NCBI GenBank assembly: GCA_963744005.1 | Contig: CAVURU010000002.1 | Coordinates: forward strand, 248,001-312,000 | DNA length: 64,000 bases | Origin: Palsa-504 sp963744005 | GTDB lineage: Bacteria > Actinomycetota > Actinomycetes > Streptosporangiales > Streptosporangiaceae | Direction: 5' to 3' | Shown here: one piece after another, positions 32,254 through 40,732 of the stretch | Layout of the letters: each line of letters opens with the position of its first letter | Position numbering within the stretch: position 1 is the first letter of the stretch | The notes under the pieces: model-generated | Database searches by the model: none | Seen by the model: the letters and a program-made list of their open reading frames with translations, nothing else | Told to the model about the DNA's origin: nothing | Position numbers and translations under genes: made by a program

Positions 32254-32999
32254 ACGAGCTGATCCAGGCGCTCGATCACGCGCGGATGACCGGCGACGTG
32301 GGCTGCGTGCTGATCACCGGCAACGGCCCGTCGCCGCGGGACGGCGGCTGGGCGTTCTGCTCCGGCGGCGACCAGCGCATCCGCGGCCGCGACGGATACC
32401 GGTACGCCGAAGGCGAGACGGCCGAGACGATCGACGCGGCCAAGGCCGGGCGGCTGCACATCATGGAGGTGCACCGGCTGGTCCGGTTCATGCCCAAGCC
32501 CGTCATCGCCGTGGTGCCCGGCTGGGCCGCGGGCGGCGGGCACAGCCTGCACGTGGTCTGCGACCTCACCATCGCCAGCCGCGAGCACGCCCGGTTCAAG
32601 CAGACCGACGCGGACGTGGGCAGCTTCGACGGCGGCTTCGGCTCCGCCTACCTGGCCCGCCAGGTAGGCCAGAAGTTCGCGCGGGAGATCTTCTTCCTGG
32701 GCGAGACCTACGACGCCGAGACCGCGCAGCGGATGGGCGCGGTGAACGCGGTGGTCCCGCACGCCGAGCTGGAGAGCACGGCGCTGGAGTGGGCGGAGAA
32801 GATCAACGCCAAGAGCCCCACGTCGCAGCGGATGCTGAAGTACGCGTTCAACCTGATCGACGACGGGCTGGTCGGCCAGCAGCTGTTCGCGGCCGAGGCC
32901 ACCCGGCTGGCCTACATGACCGACGAGGCGGTCGAGGGCCGGGACGCGTTCCTGGAGAAGCGGGACCCGGACTGGTCACGCTTCCCCTGGTACTACTGA
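32100..32999 (+). CDS. menB: 1,4-dihydroxy-2-naphthoyl-CoA synthase
   Basis: A 299-residue crotonase-fold enzyme that closes the second ring of the naphthoquinone in menaquinone synthesis, turning o-succinylbenzoyl-CoA into 1,4-dihydroxy-2-naphthoyl-CoA. It matches actinobacterial MenB closely: VAFNRPEVRNAFRPHTVDEL, WAFCSGGDQRIRGRDGY, AVVPGWAAGGGHSLHVVCDL, the DADVGSFDGGFGSAYLARQ catalytic segment with the essential Asp, and the C-terminal KRDPDWSRFPWYY. The other men genes are not in the window, so the pathway is split in this genome. It follows an MFS exporter gene with a reading-frame overlap and ends 7 bases into a convergent gene. Confidence 0.95.
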   Translation: MVSEIFDPARWRAVDGFDFTDITYHRAVDSGTVRVAFNRPEVRNAFRPHTVDELIQALDHARMTGDVGCVLITGNGPSPRDGGWAFCSGGDQRIRGRDGYRYAEGETAETIDAAKAGRLHIMEVHRLVRFMPKPVIAVVPGWAAGGGHSLHVVCDLTIASREHARFKQTDADVGSFDGGFGSAYLARQVGQKFAREIFFLGETYDAETAQRMGAVNAVVPHAELESTALEWAEKINAKSPTSQRMLKYAFNLIDDGLVGQQLFAAEATRLAYMTDEAVEGRDAFLEKRDPDWSRFPWYY

Positions 33000-33625
33000 G
33001 CCAGCTCGGCTTCGGCCAGGCGGCCGGGGTAGAAGCCGCGCGCGGTCTCGATGACCTCGTCGAGACCGGGCCACCACGGGCCGTGCCGCAGCGAGCCGAG
33101 CTCGGTCAGCAGCCCGGCCGCCTGCTGGGCGGGCTCGGTCCCGGCCACCACCGCGACCCGGTGCGGCCGGGCCGAGCGCAGCGGCCCGAGGTAGAAGTCC
33201 GGCCCCCGGTCAGCATCATCCCCGCTGGCCGGGGCCTGTTCCGGCGTGGCCAGGACCAGGTAGTAGTCGGGCAGCTCGAAGCGGCCGGCCCGCCAGGCGG
33301 CCAGGACCCGGGCCGCGTCCTGCTCGAACGGCGCCGGGCCGGCCTGCCGGGCGACGTCCCACATGGCCTGCCAGCTGTCCGCCACCGCGGCGAGCGGATC
33401 GGCCGCGACCAGGGCGTACGGCGCGGTGGAGCGCCCAGCCCGGGCCAGCGCGCCGGCTGCGGCCTCGATCTCGTCCCGGTCGCCGCCCGGCGGACCGGAG
33501 GGCTCGGCGGGCCGGATCAGGTTCACGTTCATGGACCGGCCCGCGGCGGCCAGGACCTCGGCCGGGACCCGGTCCCCTGGGCCGGCCAGGACCACGATGG
33601 TCGAGGCGCTGCGTCGCATGCTCAC
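32993..33625 (-). CDS. Hypothetical protein
   Basis: A 210-residue protein beginning with a hydrophobic strand SASTIVVLAGPGDRVPAEVL and ending with a conserved-looking SLRHGPWWPGLDEVIETARGFYPG. I recall similar C-termini (DFYLGPLRSARPHRVAVVAG then GPWWP) in uncharacterised actinobacterial proteins. There is no signal peptide or membrane helix. It is convergent with menB, overlapping by 7 bases, and upstream of it lies a short leftward gene separated by 16 bases. No function is proposed. ATG 33619 is an alternative start. Confidence 0.7.
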   Translation of the reverse strand: MSMRRSASTIVVLAGPGDRVPAEVLAAAGRSMNVNLIRPAEPSGPPGGDRDEIEAAAGALARAGRSTAPYALVAADPLAAVADSWQAMWDVARQAGPAPFEQDAARVLAAWRAGRFELPDYYLVLATPEQAPASGDDADRGPDFYLGPLRSARPHRVAVVAGTEPAQQAAGLLTELGSLRHGPWWPGLDEVIETARGFYPGRLAEAELAQ

Positions 33626-33641
33626 AGCCGGCGGGGCCCGG

Positions 33642-34025
33642 TCACATGCCGGCCAGGGCCTGGATGACCAGTTCCCCGTCCAGCTCGTCCTTGGTGATCC
33701 CCCACGCCCGGATCATCGAGGCGACCCGGGTGATGGCCTGCTCCCGGGTCAGCAGGCCGCGCCCGTCGGCGGTGCCGATCATCGCCTCGGCCAGGGTGAG
33801 CGCCTGGTCGCGGTCCAGCCTGATGTTGACCTGCGACCGGCCGCCCTTGGTCACCTCGAGCCAGGTCATGCGGCGGCGGCCGCTCCAGCGGAAGCCGGGC
33901 CCGTAGAGCTCGTCCTGGGCCATCTGCACCGTGCCCCGGGTCTCCTCCAGGGTGCGAGCCCCGTCGACCGGCACGGCCACCCCGGACACGGTGACAGAGC
34001 GGCGCATCCCGTCGTAGGTGCTCAT
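33642..34025 (-). CDS. Hypothetical protein, 127 residues
   Basis: Starts at an ATG with GGAGGG seven bases upstream; the frame is open further back to 34151 but the ribosome site favours 34025. The protein has a beta-rich N-terminal half (RRSVTVSGVAVPVDG, RRRMTWLEVTKGGRSQVNIRLD) and a helical C-terminal half (QALTLAEAMIGTADGRGLLT, ASMIRAWGITKDELDG). It has neither a signal peptide nor a membrane segment. It sits between two other leftward genes, the hypothetical at 32993 and a GNAT gene at 34090, and may be in one transcript with them. I do not recognise the family. Confidence 0.7.
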   Translation of the reverse strand: MSTYDGMRRSVTVSGVAVPVDGARTLEETRGTVQMAQDELYGPGFRWSGRRRMTWLEVTKGGRSQVNIRLDRDQALTLAEAMIGTADGRGLLTREQAITRVASMIRAWGITKDELDGELVIQALAGM

Positions 34026-34089
34026 CTCAGACCCTCCGCGTAGTGATAATCCGTGCAACCGTCCTGCCATCTGCTGGATTCCAGGCCGG

Positions 34090-34617
34090 TCAGGCCGAAC
34101 GAATCGGAGTGAGCAGCACATCGGAAATCTGCCCGCCACCGTCCTCGTCATGCGTCCGGGCCACCCGCCGCCAGCCCCAGTTGCGGAAAGCGTGCTGGGC
34201 CGGCCCGGCGGCCGGGGCCAGCAGGACCGTGGCCCGCTCCTCCGGCCGGTCGCGCAGGATCAGGTCGTGCAGGTCGCGGCCGAGGCCCTGGCGGCGCCAG
34301 GCCGCGCGGACGGCCAGGCCGGACAGGGCGAAGGTGCGGCCGGGGCGCTCGGCGGTGATCTCGTCGGGCAGCGGGGCGGTGAGCTGCCGCCACCAGGACG
34401 TGGACGGCCGCAGCGGCATCCCGAAGGCGTAACCGACCAGGTAACCGCCGTTGCGGGCCTCGGCCAGGGCGAAGCCCGGCTGGCGGCGCTGGACCCGGAA
34501 CCGGCCGGCGAAGGCACCGTCATCCGGCCCGTACACCTCGGCGTGCAGGTCGGCCAGCTCGGCGGCGTGATCCGCGGCCTGCCGGCCGTCGAGCAGCAGG
34601 AGCGACAGGTCGGCCAC
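34090..34617 (-). CDS. GNAT-family N-acetyltransferase
   Basis: A 175-residue acetyltransferase. The acetyl-CoA pyrophosphate loop is RRQGLGRDLHD near residue 110 (Q/RxxGxG/A type), preceded by the beta4 strand FALSGLAVRAAW. A central GFALAEARNGGYLVGYAFG segment is the substrate-facing sheet. It begins with a GTG (VADLSLLLL) six bases after the stop of the DUF4139 gene, so it is in the same leftward unit. The acetyl acceptor cannot be predicted: GNATs of this type modify amines on small molecules or protein N-termini. Confidence 0.87.
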   Translation of the reverse strand: MADLSLLLLDGRQAADHAAELADLHAEVYGPDDGAFAGRFRVQRRQPGFALAEARNGGYLVGYAFGMPLRPSTSWWRQLTAPLPDEITAERPGRTFALSGLAVRAAWRRQGLGRDLHDLILRDRPEERATVLLAPAAGPAQHAFRNWGWRRVARTHDEDGGGQISDVLLTPIRSA

Positions 34618-34620
34618 GGC

Positions 34621-36204
34621 CTACAGGCCGGCCACGGTGAGCTGGGCCGGGTACTCGACGGTGAAGCGGTAGCTGATGACCTGGTCCTGGCCGGGGTCCA
34701 GGACCAGGTCCCAGGTGAGCTCGCCCAGGTCGGTCTGGCCCGACGGGGCCGGGGCGGCCTCGCGCAGCCGGACCCGGATGTCGGCGTCGGAGGAGACCGG
34801 GATGTGGTCGTGCACGCTGACCCGGGCCGGGCTGGGCCGGTGGTTCTGCACGGTGATCTCGTAGGCCACGTCGATGGTCCGGGTGCCGCCGATCATGGCC
34901 TTGCCCATGGCCCGGCGGCGCAGCTGGCGCTGCACCCGGAGCTGGTCGTCGACGCCGAGCTGGAGCTCGAACTCCTCGCCCGCGGCCACGGTGTCCAGGG
35001 ACGTCTCCCCCACGAACCCGCCGCCGTGGAAGACGCGGGCCGGGCCGGGCAGCAGGAGCAGCTCGGAGGTGTTGGTCACGGTGGCCCGGGCGTACGCCTC
35101 AAGGGCCAGGACCGGCACGGCCAGGTGATCCAGGGCCGCGTCGACCTCGAGCTGGGCCACCATGGTCTTGTACGGGGTGCCGTCGGCCGGGACCGCCACC
35201 GGGCGCTGGACCCGGTACAGCAGGCCCGCACCGGTCTCGCCGGAGGCGACAGGCTCGGCGGGCAGGTAGGCGGCCTCGGGCCGGGCCACGGCGGCCGCGG
35301 CCACCGGGACGCCGGGCGGGCCCGCCTGGCCGGCGGCCGCGGCCATCCGCATGGGCCGGGGCGGCGGGGGCAGCGGCCGGGCCCGCTCGATGTACCAGGG
35401 GCCCAGCTCGGGCAGGGTGTCGTGCAGCCCGCGCCGGGTGGTGGACAGGGCCAGCTCGACGGCGGGCCAGTCCTCGCCGCTGTTCTGGCTGACCTCGGCC
35501 AGGTAGCTGACGGCCACCCGCTCACCGTCCAGGGTCAGGTCGTACAGCGGCCGCCAGGACGCGCTCGGCACGTGGTAGGAGACGTCGATCTCGGCCGTGG
35601 TGGTGGCAGCGGCCTCCACCGCCGCGGACACCTCGGTGAACGCGACCGCTCCGCCGGCCCGGCGTTCGGCCTCTTCCAGGCGGTGCTCGGCCACGTCCAG
35701 CTCGCGCCGCGCGGTGCGGCGGCGGATGGCGATGTCGCGGCGCCGGGCCAGGGCGGCGGCGGTGTCGCCGGCCAGCTGGCCGGCCATCCCGGCCAGCTCG
35801 TCGCGGCCGGCCCGGCCGAAGCTGACCGACCGGGCCAGCGCGGCCGCGGCGGCCTCGGACAAGTGGCTCAGGAAGGCCAGCCGTGACTGCTCCACGGCGT
35901 CCTCGTCGTCGAGCTCGCGGACCTGATCCTGGCCGCGGTCCACCGCGGTGCGAAGCTCGGCGGTCTGCTCGCGCAGCGGGTCGGACTGGTAGCGGCGGCG
36001 GGCCTGCACGTCGAGCAGGGCCAGGCCTTCGCCGCGGGCGGTGACCCGGACCGACGCCGGGTCCACGTCGGCGGGCAGCCCGCCGATGACGACCGGCCCC
36101 TGCCCGGGCGACACGCGGGCCAGGCCGCTGCGCAGGACGCGGGCACCGTCGTGGAAGACGGTCACGGCCACGATCGGCGCGTCAACGCTGGTGTCCTCCG
36201 CCAT
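34621..36204 (-). CDS. DUF4139 / mucoidy-inhibitor MuiA-like protein
   Basis: A 527-residue protein of the DUF4139 family. The N-terminal DUF4140 region (VAVTVFHDGARVLRSGLARV) precedes a coiled-coil segment (about 70-210, with RRELDVAEHRLEEAERRAGG). The C-terminal DUF4139 beta domain starts near 215 (SYHVPSASWRPLYDLTLDG, then LAEVSQNSGEDWPAVELALST) and ends with DLVLDPGQDQVISYRFTVEY. A Pro/Ala-rich linker (PLPPPPRPMRMAAAAG) interrupts it. Family members resemble MuiA, implicated in exopolysaccharide control in proteobacteria, but the actinobacterial function is not known. No signal peptide. It is divergent from the Nudix gene. Confidence 0.87.
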   Translation of the reverse strand: MAEDTSVDAPIVAVTVFHDGARVLRSGLARVSPGQGPVVIGGLPADVDPASVRVTARGEGLALLDVQARRRYQSDPLREQTAELRTAVDRGQDQVRELDDEDAVEQSRLAFLSHLSEAAAAALARSVSFGRAGRDELAGMAGQLAGDTAAALARRRDIAIRRRTARRELDVAEHRLEEAERRAGGAVAFTEVSAAVEAAATTTAEIDVSYHVPSASWRPLYDLTLDGERVAVSYLAEVSQNSGEDWPAVELALSTTRRGLHDTLPELGPWYIERARPLPPPPRPMRMAAAAGQAGPPGVPVAAAAVARPEAAYLPAEPVASGETGAGLLYRVQRPVAVPADGTPYKTMVAQLEVDAALDHLAVPVLALEAYARATVTNTSELLLLPGPARVFHGGGFVGETSLDTVAAGEEFELQLGVDDQLRVQRQLRRRAMGKAMIGGTRTIDVAYEITVQNHRPSPARVSVHDHIPVSSDADIRVRLREAAPAPSGQTDLGELTWDLVLDPGQDQVISYRFTVEYPAQLTVAGL

Positions 36205-36267
36205 GCGGCTGTTCCCCTCCGGTCTCCGGAATCCCTATGATGCCCCAGGCTGTCCGATAATGCTCTG

Positions 36268-36906
36268 GTGGCCGAGACACCAGCTGACGCGGTACGCCGA
36301 ATCGGGATCAAGCTAGCGGCGCTAGGCCAGACGGGCCTGCACTTCGCGGCCAGCGACTATGACCTGGACCGCTACCGGCAGGTGGCCGCCCTGGCCGCCG
36401 AGCTGCTGGGGGTGGCCAGCGGCCACCCCGCGGCCGAGCTGGCCGTCGAGCTCGGCCGCGACTCGGGCTACATCACGCCCAAGGTCGACGTGCGCGGGGC
36501 GGTCTTCGACGAGCAGGAGCGGGTCCTGCTCATGCGGGAGAAGAGCGACGGCCTGTGGTCGATGCCGGGCGGCTGGGCCGACCCGGGCGACACCCCGGCG
36601 GCGGCGACCACCCGGGAGATCCGGGAGGAGACCGGCTACCACACCTCGGCGGTCAAGCTGATCGCGTGCTGGGACCGGGACGTCCAGGGCCACGAGCCGC
36701 GGCTGCCGGTCTCGGTGTTCAAGCTGTTCTTCCTGTGCCGCCGCGACGGCCCGTCGGAGCCGCCGTCGCCGCTGGAGACGCTGGACGTCGGCTGGTTCGG
36801 CCTGGACGAGCTGCCGCCCCTGTCGCTGGGGCGGGTCAACCGCCGCCAGATCGAGCGGGCCCTGGCCCATCACCGGGATCCGTCGCGGCCGGCCGAGTTC
36901 GACTAG
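36268..36906 (+). CDS. Nudix hydrolase with N-terminal Nudix_N_2-like domain
   Basis: A 212-residue protein. The helical N-terminal region (RRIGIKLAALGQTGLHFAAS to about residue 60) is the Nudix_N_2 type, and the Nudix fold follows. The Nudix box is GWADPGDTPAAATTREIREE then TGY (about 111-133). The metal-binding REIREE core is intact, but the first box Glu is Asp, which is not a metal ligand. Such proteins hydrolyse nucleoside diphosphate derivatives such as ADP-ribose or NDP-sugars. A GTG start (VAETPADAV) is used. It is divergent from DUF4139, with 63 bases between them. Confidence 0.9.
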   Translation: MAETPADAVRRIGIKLAALGQTGLHFAASDYDLDRYRQVAALAAELLGVASGHPAAELAVELGRDSGYITPKVDVRGAVFDEQERVLLMREKSDGLWSMPGGWADPGDTPAAATTREIREETGYHTSAVKLIACWDRDVQGHEPRLPVSVFKLFFLCRRDGPSEPPSPLETLDVGWFGLDELPPLSLGRVNRRQIERALAHHRDPSRPAEFD

Positions 36907-37020
36907 GCGCGTTCACCGGCGGCGCGGTCACCTGCCCGGCGGGAAAGCATCGCGCAATGTTCGCCTGATCCTCGATCAGCGGACGCGGCCGGGCCAGGTG
37001 CGGCCCGCATACTGCCTCAC

Positions 37021-37959
37021 GTGGAGACGTCACCGGCGCCCGAGCCGCCCAGGCCGCTGCTGGACGCCCCGCAGTCGGCGGCGGCCGGGGTGGCCATGTG
37101 GCTGGGTGTCGTGCTGCCGCTGATCGCGCTGGCCATAGCCGTCCCGGTCGGCTGGGGCTGGGGCGTGTCGGCCCTGGACCTGTCCATGGCCGCGGTCTGC
37201 TACGTGCTGACCGGGCTGGCCGTCACGGTCGGATATCACCGCGGCTTCACCCACCGCTCGTACAAGGCCCGGCGGGGGCTGCGCATCGCGCTGGCCGGCG
37301 GCTCGATGGCGGTCGAGGGATCGCCGGTCCAGTGGGTGGCCAACCACCGCCGCCACCACGCGTTCTCCGACCGGGAGGGCGACCCGCATTCGCCGTGGCG
37401 GTACGGGACGGACGTCCGCGCCCTGCTGAAGGGCATGGCCTACGCCCACATGGGGTGGATGCTGAAGCGCGAGCTGAGCAACCGGGCCCGGTTCGCGCCG
37501 GACCTGCTGGCCGACCGCGACCTGATGCGGATCGGGCGGCTCACCTCGCCGCTGATCGCGCTGTCGCTGCTGGTGCCCGCGGCCATCGGCGGGCTGGTCA
37601 CGGGCTCGTGGACCGGCGCCGTGACGGCCTTCTTCTGGGCTGGCCTGATCCGGGTGGCACTGCTGCACCACGTCACCTGGTCGGTCAATTCCGTCTGCCA
37701 TGTGGTGGGCAAGCGCCCGTTCGCCTCCCGGGACCGGGCCACCAACTTCTGGCCGCTGGCCCTGCTGTCGTTCGGCGAGAGCTGGCACAACTCCCATCAC
37801 GCCGACCCGACCGCGGCGCGGCACGGCACGCTCCCCGGGCAGCTCGACGCGAGCGCCCGCGTCATCTGGCTGCTGGAGAAGATGAACCTGGTCTACGACG
37901 TGCGCTGGCCCGATCCGCAGCGGATCGCGGGCAAGCTGGCTACGGAGCCGGCCGCCTAG
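37021..37959 (+). CDS. Membrane fatty-acid (acyl-CoA/acyl-lipid delta-9) desaturase
   Basis: A 312-residue integral membrane di-iron desaturase. It has the three histidine boxes: HRGFTH (near residue 75), HRRHH (near 111) and HNSHH (near 258). Between them are hydrophobic segments at about 22-45, 55-70, 170-215. The box arrangement is that of the stearoyl-CoA desaturase/OLE1 type, which introduces a cis double bond at C9 of an acyl chain. Its GTG start has no clear ribosome site. It ends 20 bases into a convergent DUF1992 gene. A reductase and electron donor are not adjacent. Confidence 0.92.
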   Translation: METSPAPEPPRPLLDAPQSAAAGVAMWLGVVLPLIALAIAVPVGWGWGVSALDLSMAAVCYVLTGLAVTVGYHRGFTHRSYKARRGLRIALAGGSMAVEGSPVQWVANHRRHHAFSDREGDPHSPWRYGTDVRALLKGMAYAHMGWMLKRELSNRARFAPDLLADRDLMRIGRLTSPLIALSLLVPAAIGGLVTGSWTGAVTAFFWAGLIRVALLHHVTWSVNSVCHVVGKRPFASRDRATNFWPLALLSFGESWHNSHHADPTAARHGTLPGQLDASARVIWLLEKMNLVYDVRWPDPQRIAGKLATEPAA

Positions 37960-38431
37960 GGCGTCGGTGCCACCAGCGCCGCCGGGCGGACCGGGCCGGC
38001 TCCTCGGCCCGGGCCGGGGCCGGAGCGACCGGGTGCGTCTGGCGCCAGCGGGCGACCAGCGCGTCGGGGTCCACCCGCCGCAGGTAGACCGCAGGCCCCT
38101 CGGGGATCTTGCGCCACTGCATGATCTGCCGGTTGAGCTCCGCGGCCAGCTCGCGGACCTGCTGCTCGGTATGCAGCTCGCCGACGTTCGCGGTGAGCCG
38201 CTCAATCTCCTTGCGCAGCCGGAGCGGCGTGGGCAGGAGGTCATCGGGAGACACGCCCTCGCGGCGCAGGTAGCCCTGCAGCCAGGCCTCGCCGCCGCTG
38301 GTTCCGTCCCACTTGGGCAGCGGCCGTCCCGCGCCGGGCAGCTGGTCGAAGGCGCCGCGGTCGGCCGCCTCGTCGATCTGCTGATCGATCCACGAGGTGA
38401 AGCTGACGTTCAGCGGCTTGCGTTCGGTCAT
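37940..38431 (-). CDS. DUF1992 (DnaJ-C28-like) domain protein
   Basis: A 163-residue protein with the DUF1992 N-terminus (MTERKPLNVSFTSWIDQQID, DRGAFDQLPGAGRPLP) and the following helical segment LRREGVSPDDLLPTPLRLRK, LTANVGELHTEQQVRELAA. The family is widespread in bacteria and named in eukaryotes after DnaJC28, though no J-domain is present here. The C-terminus is a basic Arg/Trp-rich tail (RSARRRWWHRRPRRP), which may bind nucleic acid or membrane. Function unknown. It is convergent with the desaturase. Confidence 0.88.
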   Translation of the reverse strand: MTERKPLNVSFTSWIDQQIDEAADRGAFDQLPGAGRPLPKWDGTSGGEAWLQGYLRREGVSPDDLLPTPLRLRKEIERLTANVGELHTEQQVRELAAELNRQIMQWRKIPEGPAVYLRRVDPDALVARWRQTHPVAPAPARAEEPARSARRRWWHRRPRRPAP

Positions 38432-38474
38432 CACGGGTCCCGCTCTCCACGGTACCCAATGCGCCGCCGGGACC

Positions 38475-40580
38475 CTAGTGGTGGTGAATGGCCACCAGCT
38501 GAGACGGAGGCGACGAGGCCGACCCGGAGGAGGACGTGGCCGTGGTCGTCGAGGTGGACGGCTTGGGCGCCGTGCAGGCCGGGTTGGCGTCGTTGGCCGC
38601 GTTGGCCGTGTCGAAGTCGCCGTAGCCGTTGAGCACGCCGTCCCCGCCCGACCACTGCCACAGCAGGTGGCAGGTGGCCGGCTCACTGGCGAACCACTCC
38701 GCCTTGGCGTGGCTGCCGGTGAAGCCGGACGGGAAGTCCAGCTGGGCCTGCTCGTTGTCGAACGTCCACTCCGCCGCGCCGGTGAGCTTCAGGTTGCCGA
38801 AGATGCCCGCCCAGGCGCCGTAGGAGCTGCCCGCCGCGGAATAGACGCCGGGCAGGTAGGAGGAATGGTTGTTGATGTACTCGGCGAAGCCCTGCCAGAC
38901 GGCGAAGTCGGTGTTCTCCGGGATGTAGCTGGCCCGGACCGTTCCGCCGCACGGGCCGTTCCAGACCGTGTTCCATCCGTCCGGGTCGGGGGCCACGCCG
39001 TTGTTCTCCACGTCGAAGAAGACGTACCGGAAGTTGAAGATCTTGCCGTTCATGGCGCCCAGGGCGGCCTGCGCCTGCTGGCGGCCCCAGGTGTAGGCCT
39101 CGGCCCCCGTGCCGTTGTAGTGCGGGTCCCGGCCGGGGCCGGCGGCGAACCAGTAGGCGGCGGCACCCAGGCCGGTGCTGAACTTGACCACGTTGGCGGT
39201 GGCCATGTTGTAGTTGGCCTGATCCCAGGCCAGGCCGGCGGTGGTGCAGCCCTTCCACTTCATGAAGGTGCCGACCTCGCCGATGTACTCCCCGTATACG
39301 CCGGCCGTGCCGTTGGCGCAGCTGCCGCGCGGCTCGGAGTAGGGCCCGCTGCCGTTGCCGCAGGCCGTCGGGGCGGCGCTGTCGGTGCCGTAGTAGAACC
39401 CGTTGCTGGCCGCCGCGGACGCGTCCGCGGCGGTGGACGGCTTCTTGGCCGCGCTCAGGGCGCCCTTGGCCAGGGCGGTGACCTGGCCGGACGAGCCGCT
39501 CGGGACGAACGACAGGACGCGGGGGGCCCCGCAGATGCGCACCGGCTTGGCCAAGGTGGCGGTCCGGCCCGCCCCGCTCGCGGCGGTGGCGGGATAGACG
39601 GTCAGCGAGACCACCTGCTGGCAGGTCGGCGACCCGCTGGACGCGGCGAACAAGGCGATGGAGACCGCCGCCCCGTGGTCCAGGGACACGGCCGTGGTCT
39701 GCGTGTTGCCCTGACGGTAGGTCTTGATCAGCGCCTGGCCGGCCTTGGTGGCCGCGCTGTCCGGGAAGATCTTGGCCACCTGGCTGCCGCCGCCCGCCAT
39801 CGTCAGGTTGACCGTGGGCCAGCTCTCGGGCAGGGCGCAGGCCGGGCCGGAATTGCTGAGCCGCAGCTCGATGGTGGATCCGTCGGCGGAGCTGGTGACC
39901 GAGGTGACCGCGGCCTGCAGGGCGGCGGCGGCGCAGGTGGCCGGCATGGCGGTCGTGGCGGTGCTGAAAGGAGCCGCGCTCGAGGCACTGAGGGCCTTGA
40001 TGTCGCTGCTCAGCGTCTGCTGGGAGTAGAACGGGGAGAGCTGGAGCTGGCCGCCGACGCACGGGGCGAACGAGCCGGACGGCTCGCGGACGGTCACCGG
40101 CTGGGCGGCGCCGGGCAGGGTCAGGCCGAGCGTCCACTTCATCACGCAGCCCGCGGGCGCGGTGGCGGACATGGCGGTGACGACGGCGGTGCCGCCCGGG
40201 CCCAGCGTGATCCGGCTGCCGGGGACGGCCGCGAGGTTGCTGTACTTCACGTTGCTGACCGTGGTGGCGACGGCCTGACCTGAGGCGTTACGGACCGCGA
40301 GCCGAGGCCAGCCCTGCACCGAGCACGAGGCGCGGGCGGTGTTGCGGAACATGATGTTCCAGGCTCGTTTGCCCATGCCCTGATCGGGGTCACCGGAGAC
40401 CGCCACCGGCACGGTGATGGCCAGGTCCGAAGGCGCGCAGGCGGCCGGGGCGGGCGACTGGGCCGGACCGGCCGTCACGGCGGGACGGGCCGAGGCCGGG
40501 CTGGCGGCGAGGACTGTCGCGGCCACCACAGCGGTCATCGCCCATAGCGCCGTAGGCAGCTTGCGCACGGTTCGAGCCAT
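38475..40580 (-). CDS. Secreted protein with two DUF4232-type domains and a C-terminal glycosidase-like domain
   Basis: A large exported protein of about 701 residues starting MARTVRKLPTALWAMTAVVA with an Ala-X-Ala cleavage site after ASPASA. It carries two Cys-rich DUF4232-like beta domains: the first near residues 45-180 (ACAPSDLAIT, CSVQGWPRLA, GCVMKWTLGL) and the second near 210-340 (CALPESWPTVNL, CQQVVSLTVYP). The C-terminal part, from about 430, resembles a glycoside-hydrolase-like/DUF1906-type TIM barrel: GFYYGTDSAAPTACG, RYVFFDVENNGVAPD and FAVWQGFAEYINNHSSYLPG. It ends in a Ser/Thr linker and HHH. Probably an extracellular, perhaps cell-wall-acting protein. It is not in an operon with its neighbours. 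Confidence 0.8.
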   Translation of the reverse strand: MARTVRKLPTALWAMTAVVAATVLAASPASARPAVTAGPAQSPAPAACAPSDLAITVPVAVSGDPDQGMGKRAWNIMFRNTARASCSVQGWPRLAVRNASGQAVATTVSNVKYSNLAAVPGSRITLGPGGTAVVTAMSATAPAGCVMKWTLGLTLPGAAQPVTVREPSGSFAPCVGGQLQLSPFYSQQTLSSDIKALSASSAAPFSTATTAMPATCAAAALQAAVTSVTSSADGSTIELRLSNSGPACALPESWPTVNLTMAGGGSQVAKIFPDSAATKAGQALIKTYRQGNTQTTAVSLDHGAAVSIALFAASSGSPTCQQVVSLTVYPATAASGAGRTATLAKPVRICGAPRVLSFVPSGSSGQVTALAKGALSAAKKPSTAADASAAASNGFYYGTDSAAPTACGNGSGPYSEPRGSCANGTAGVYGEYIGEVGTFMKWKGCTTAGLAWDQANYNMATANVVKFSTGLGAAAYWFAAGPGRDPHYNGTGAEAYTWGRQQAQAALGAMNGKIFNFRYVFFDVENNGVAPDPDGWNTVWNGPCGGTVRASYIPENTDFAVWQGFAEYINNHSSYLPGVYSAAGSSYGAWAGIFGNLKLTGAAEWTFDNEQAQLDFPSGFTGSHAKAEWFASEPATCHLLWQWSGGDGVLNGYGDFDTANAANDANPACTAPKPSTSTTTATSSSGSASSPPSQLVAIHHH

Positions 40581-40732
40581 CGTTGCTGTCCGCTCTCTCA
40601 TACAGAAATGGATCGGTAACGATTTCGACCGCCCGGACGCATTGCACAATGCGGGTCATTCGCGGATGAATGGCGGTTGGTCCATGTTTTACCGTTCCAC
40701 CCCATTGGGGTCGAGACGACACGCCGGAACCT

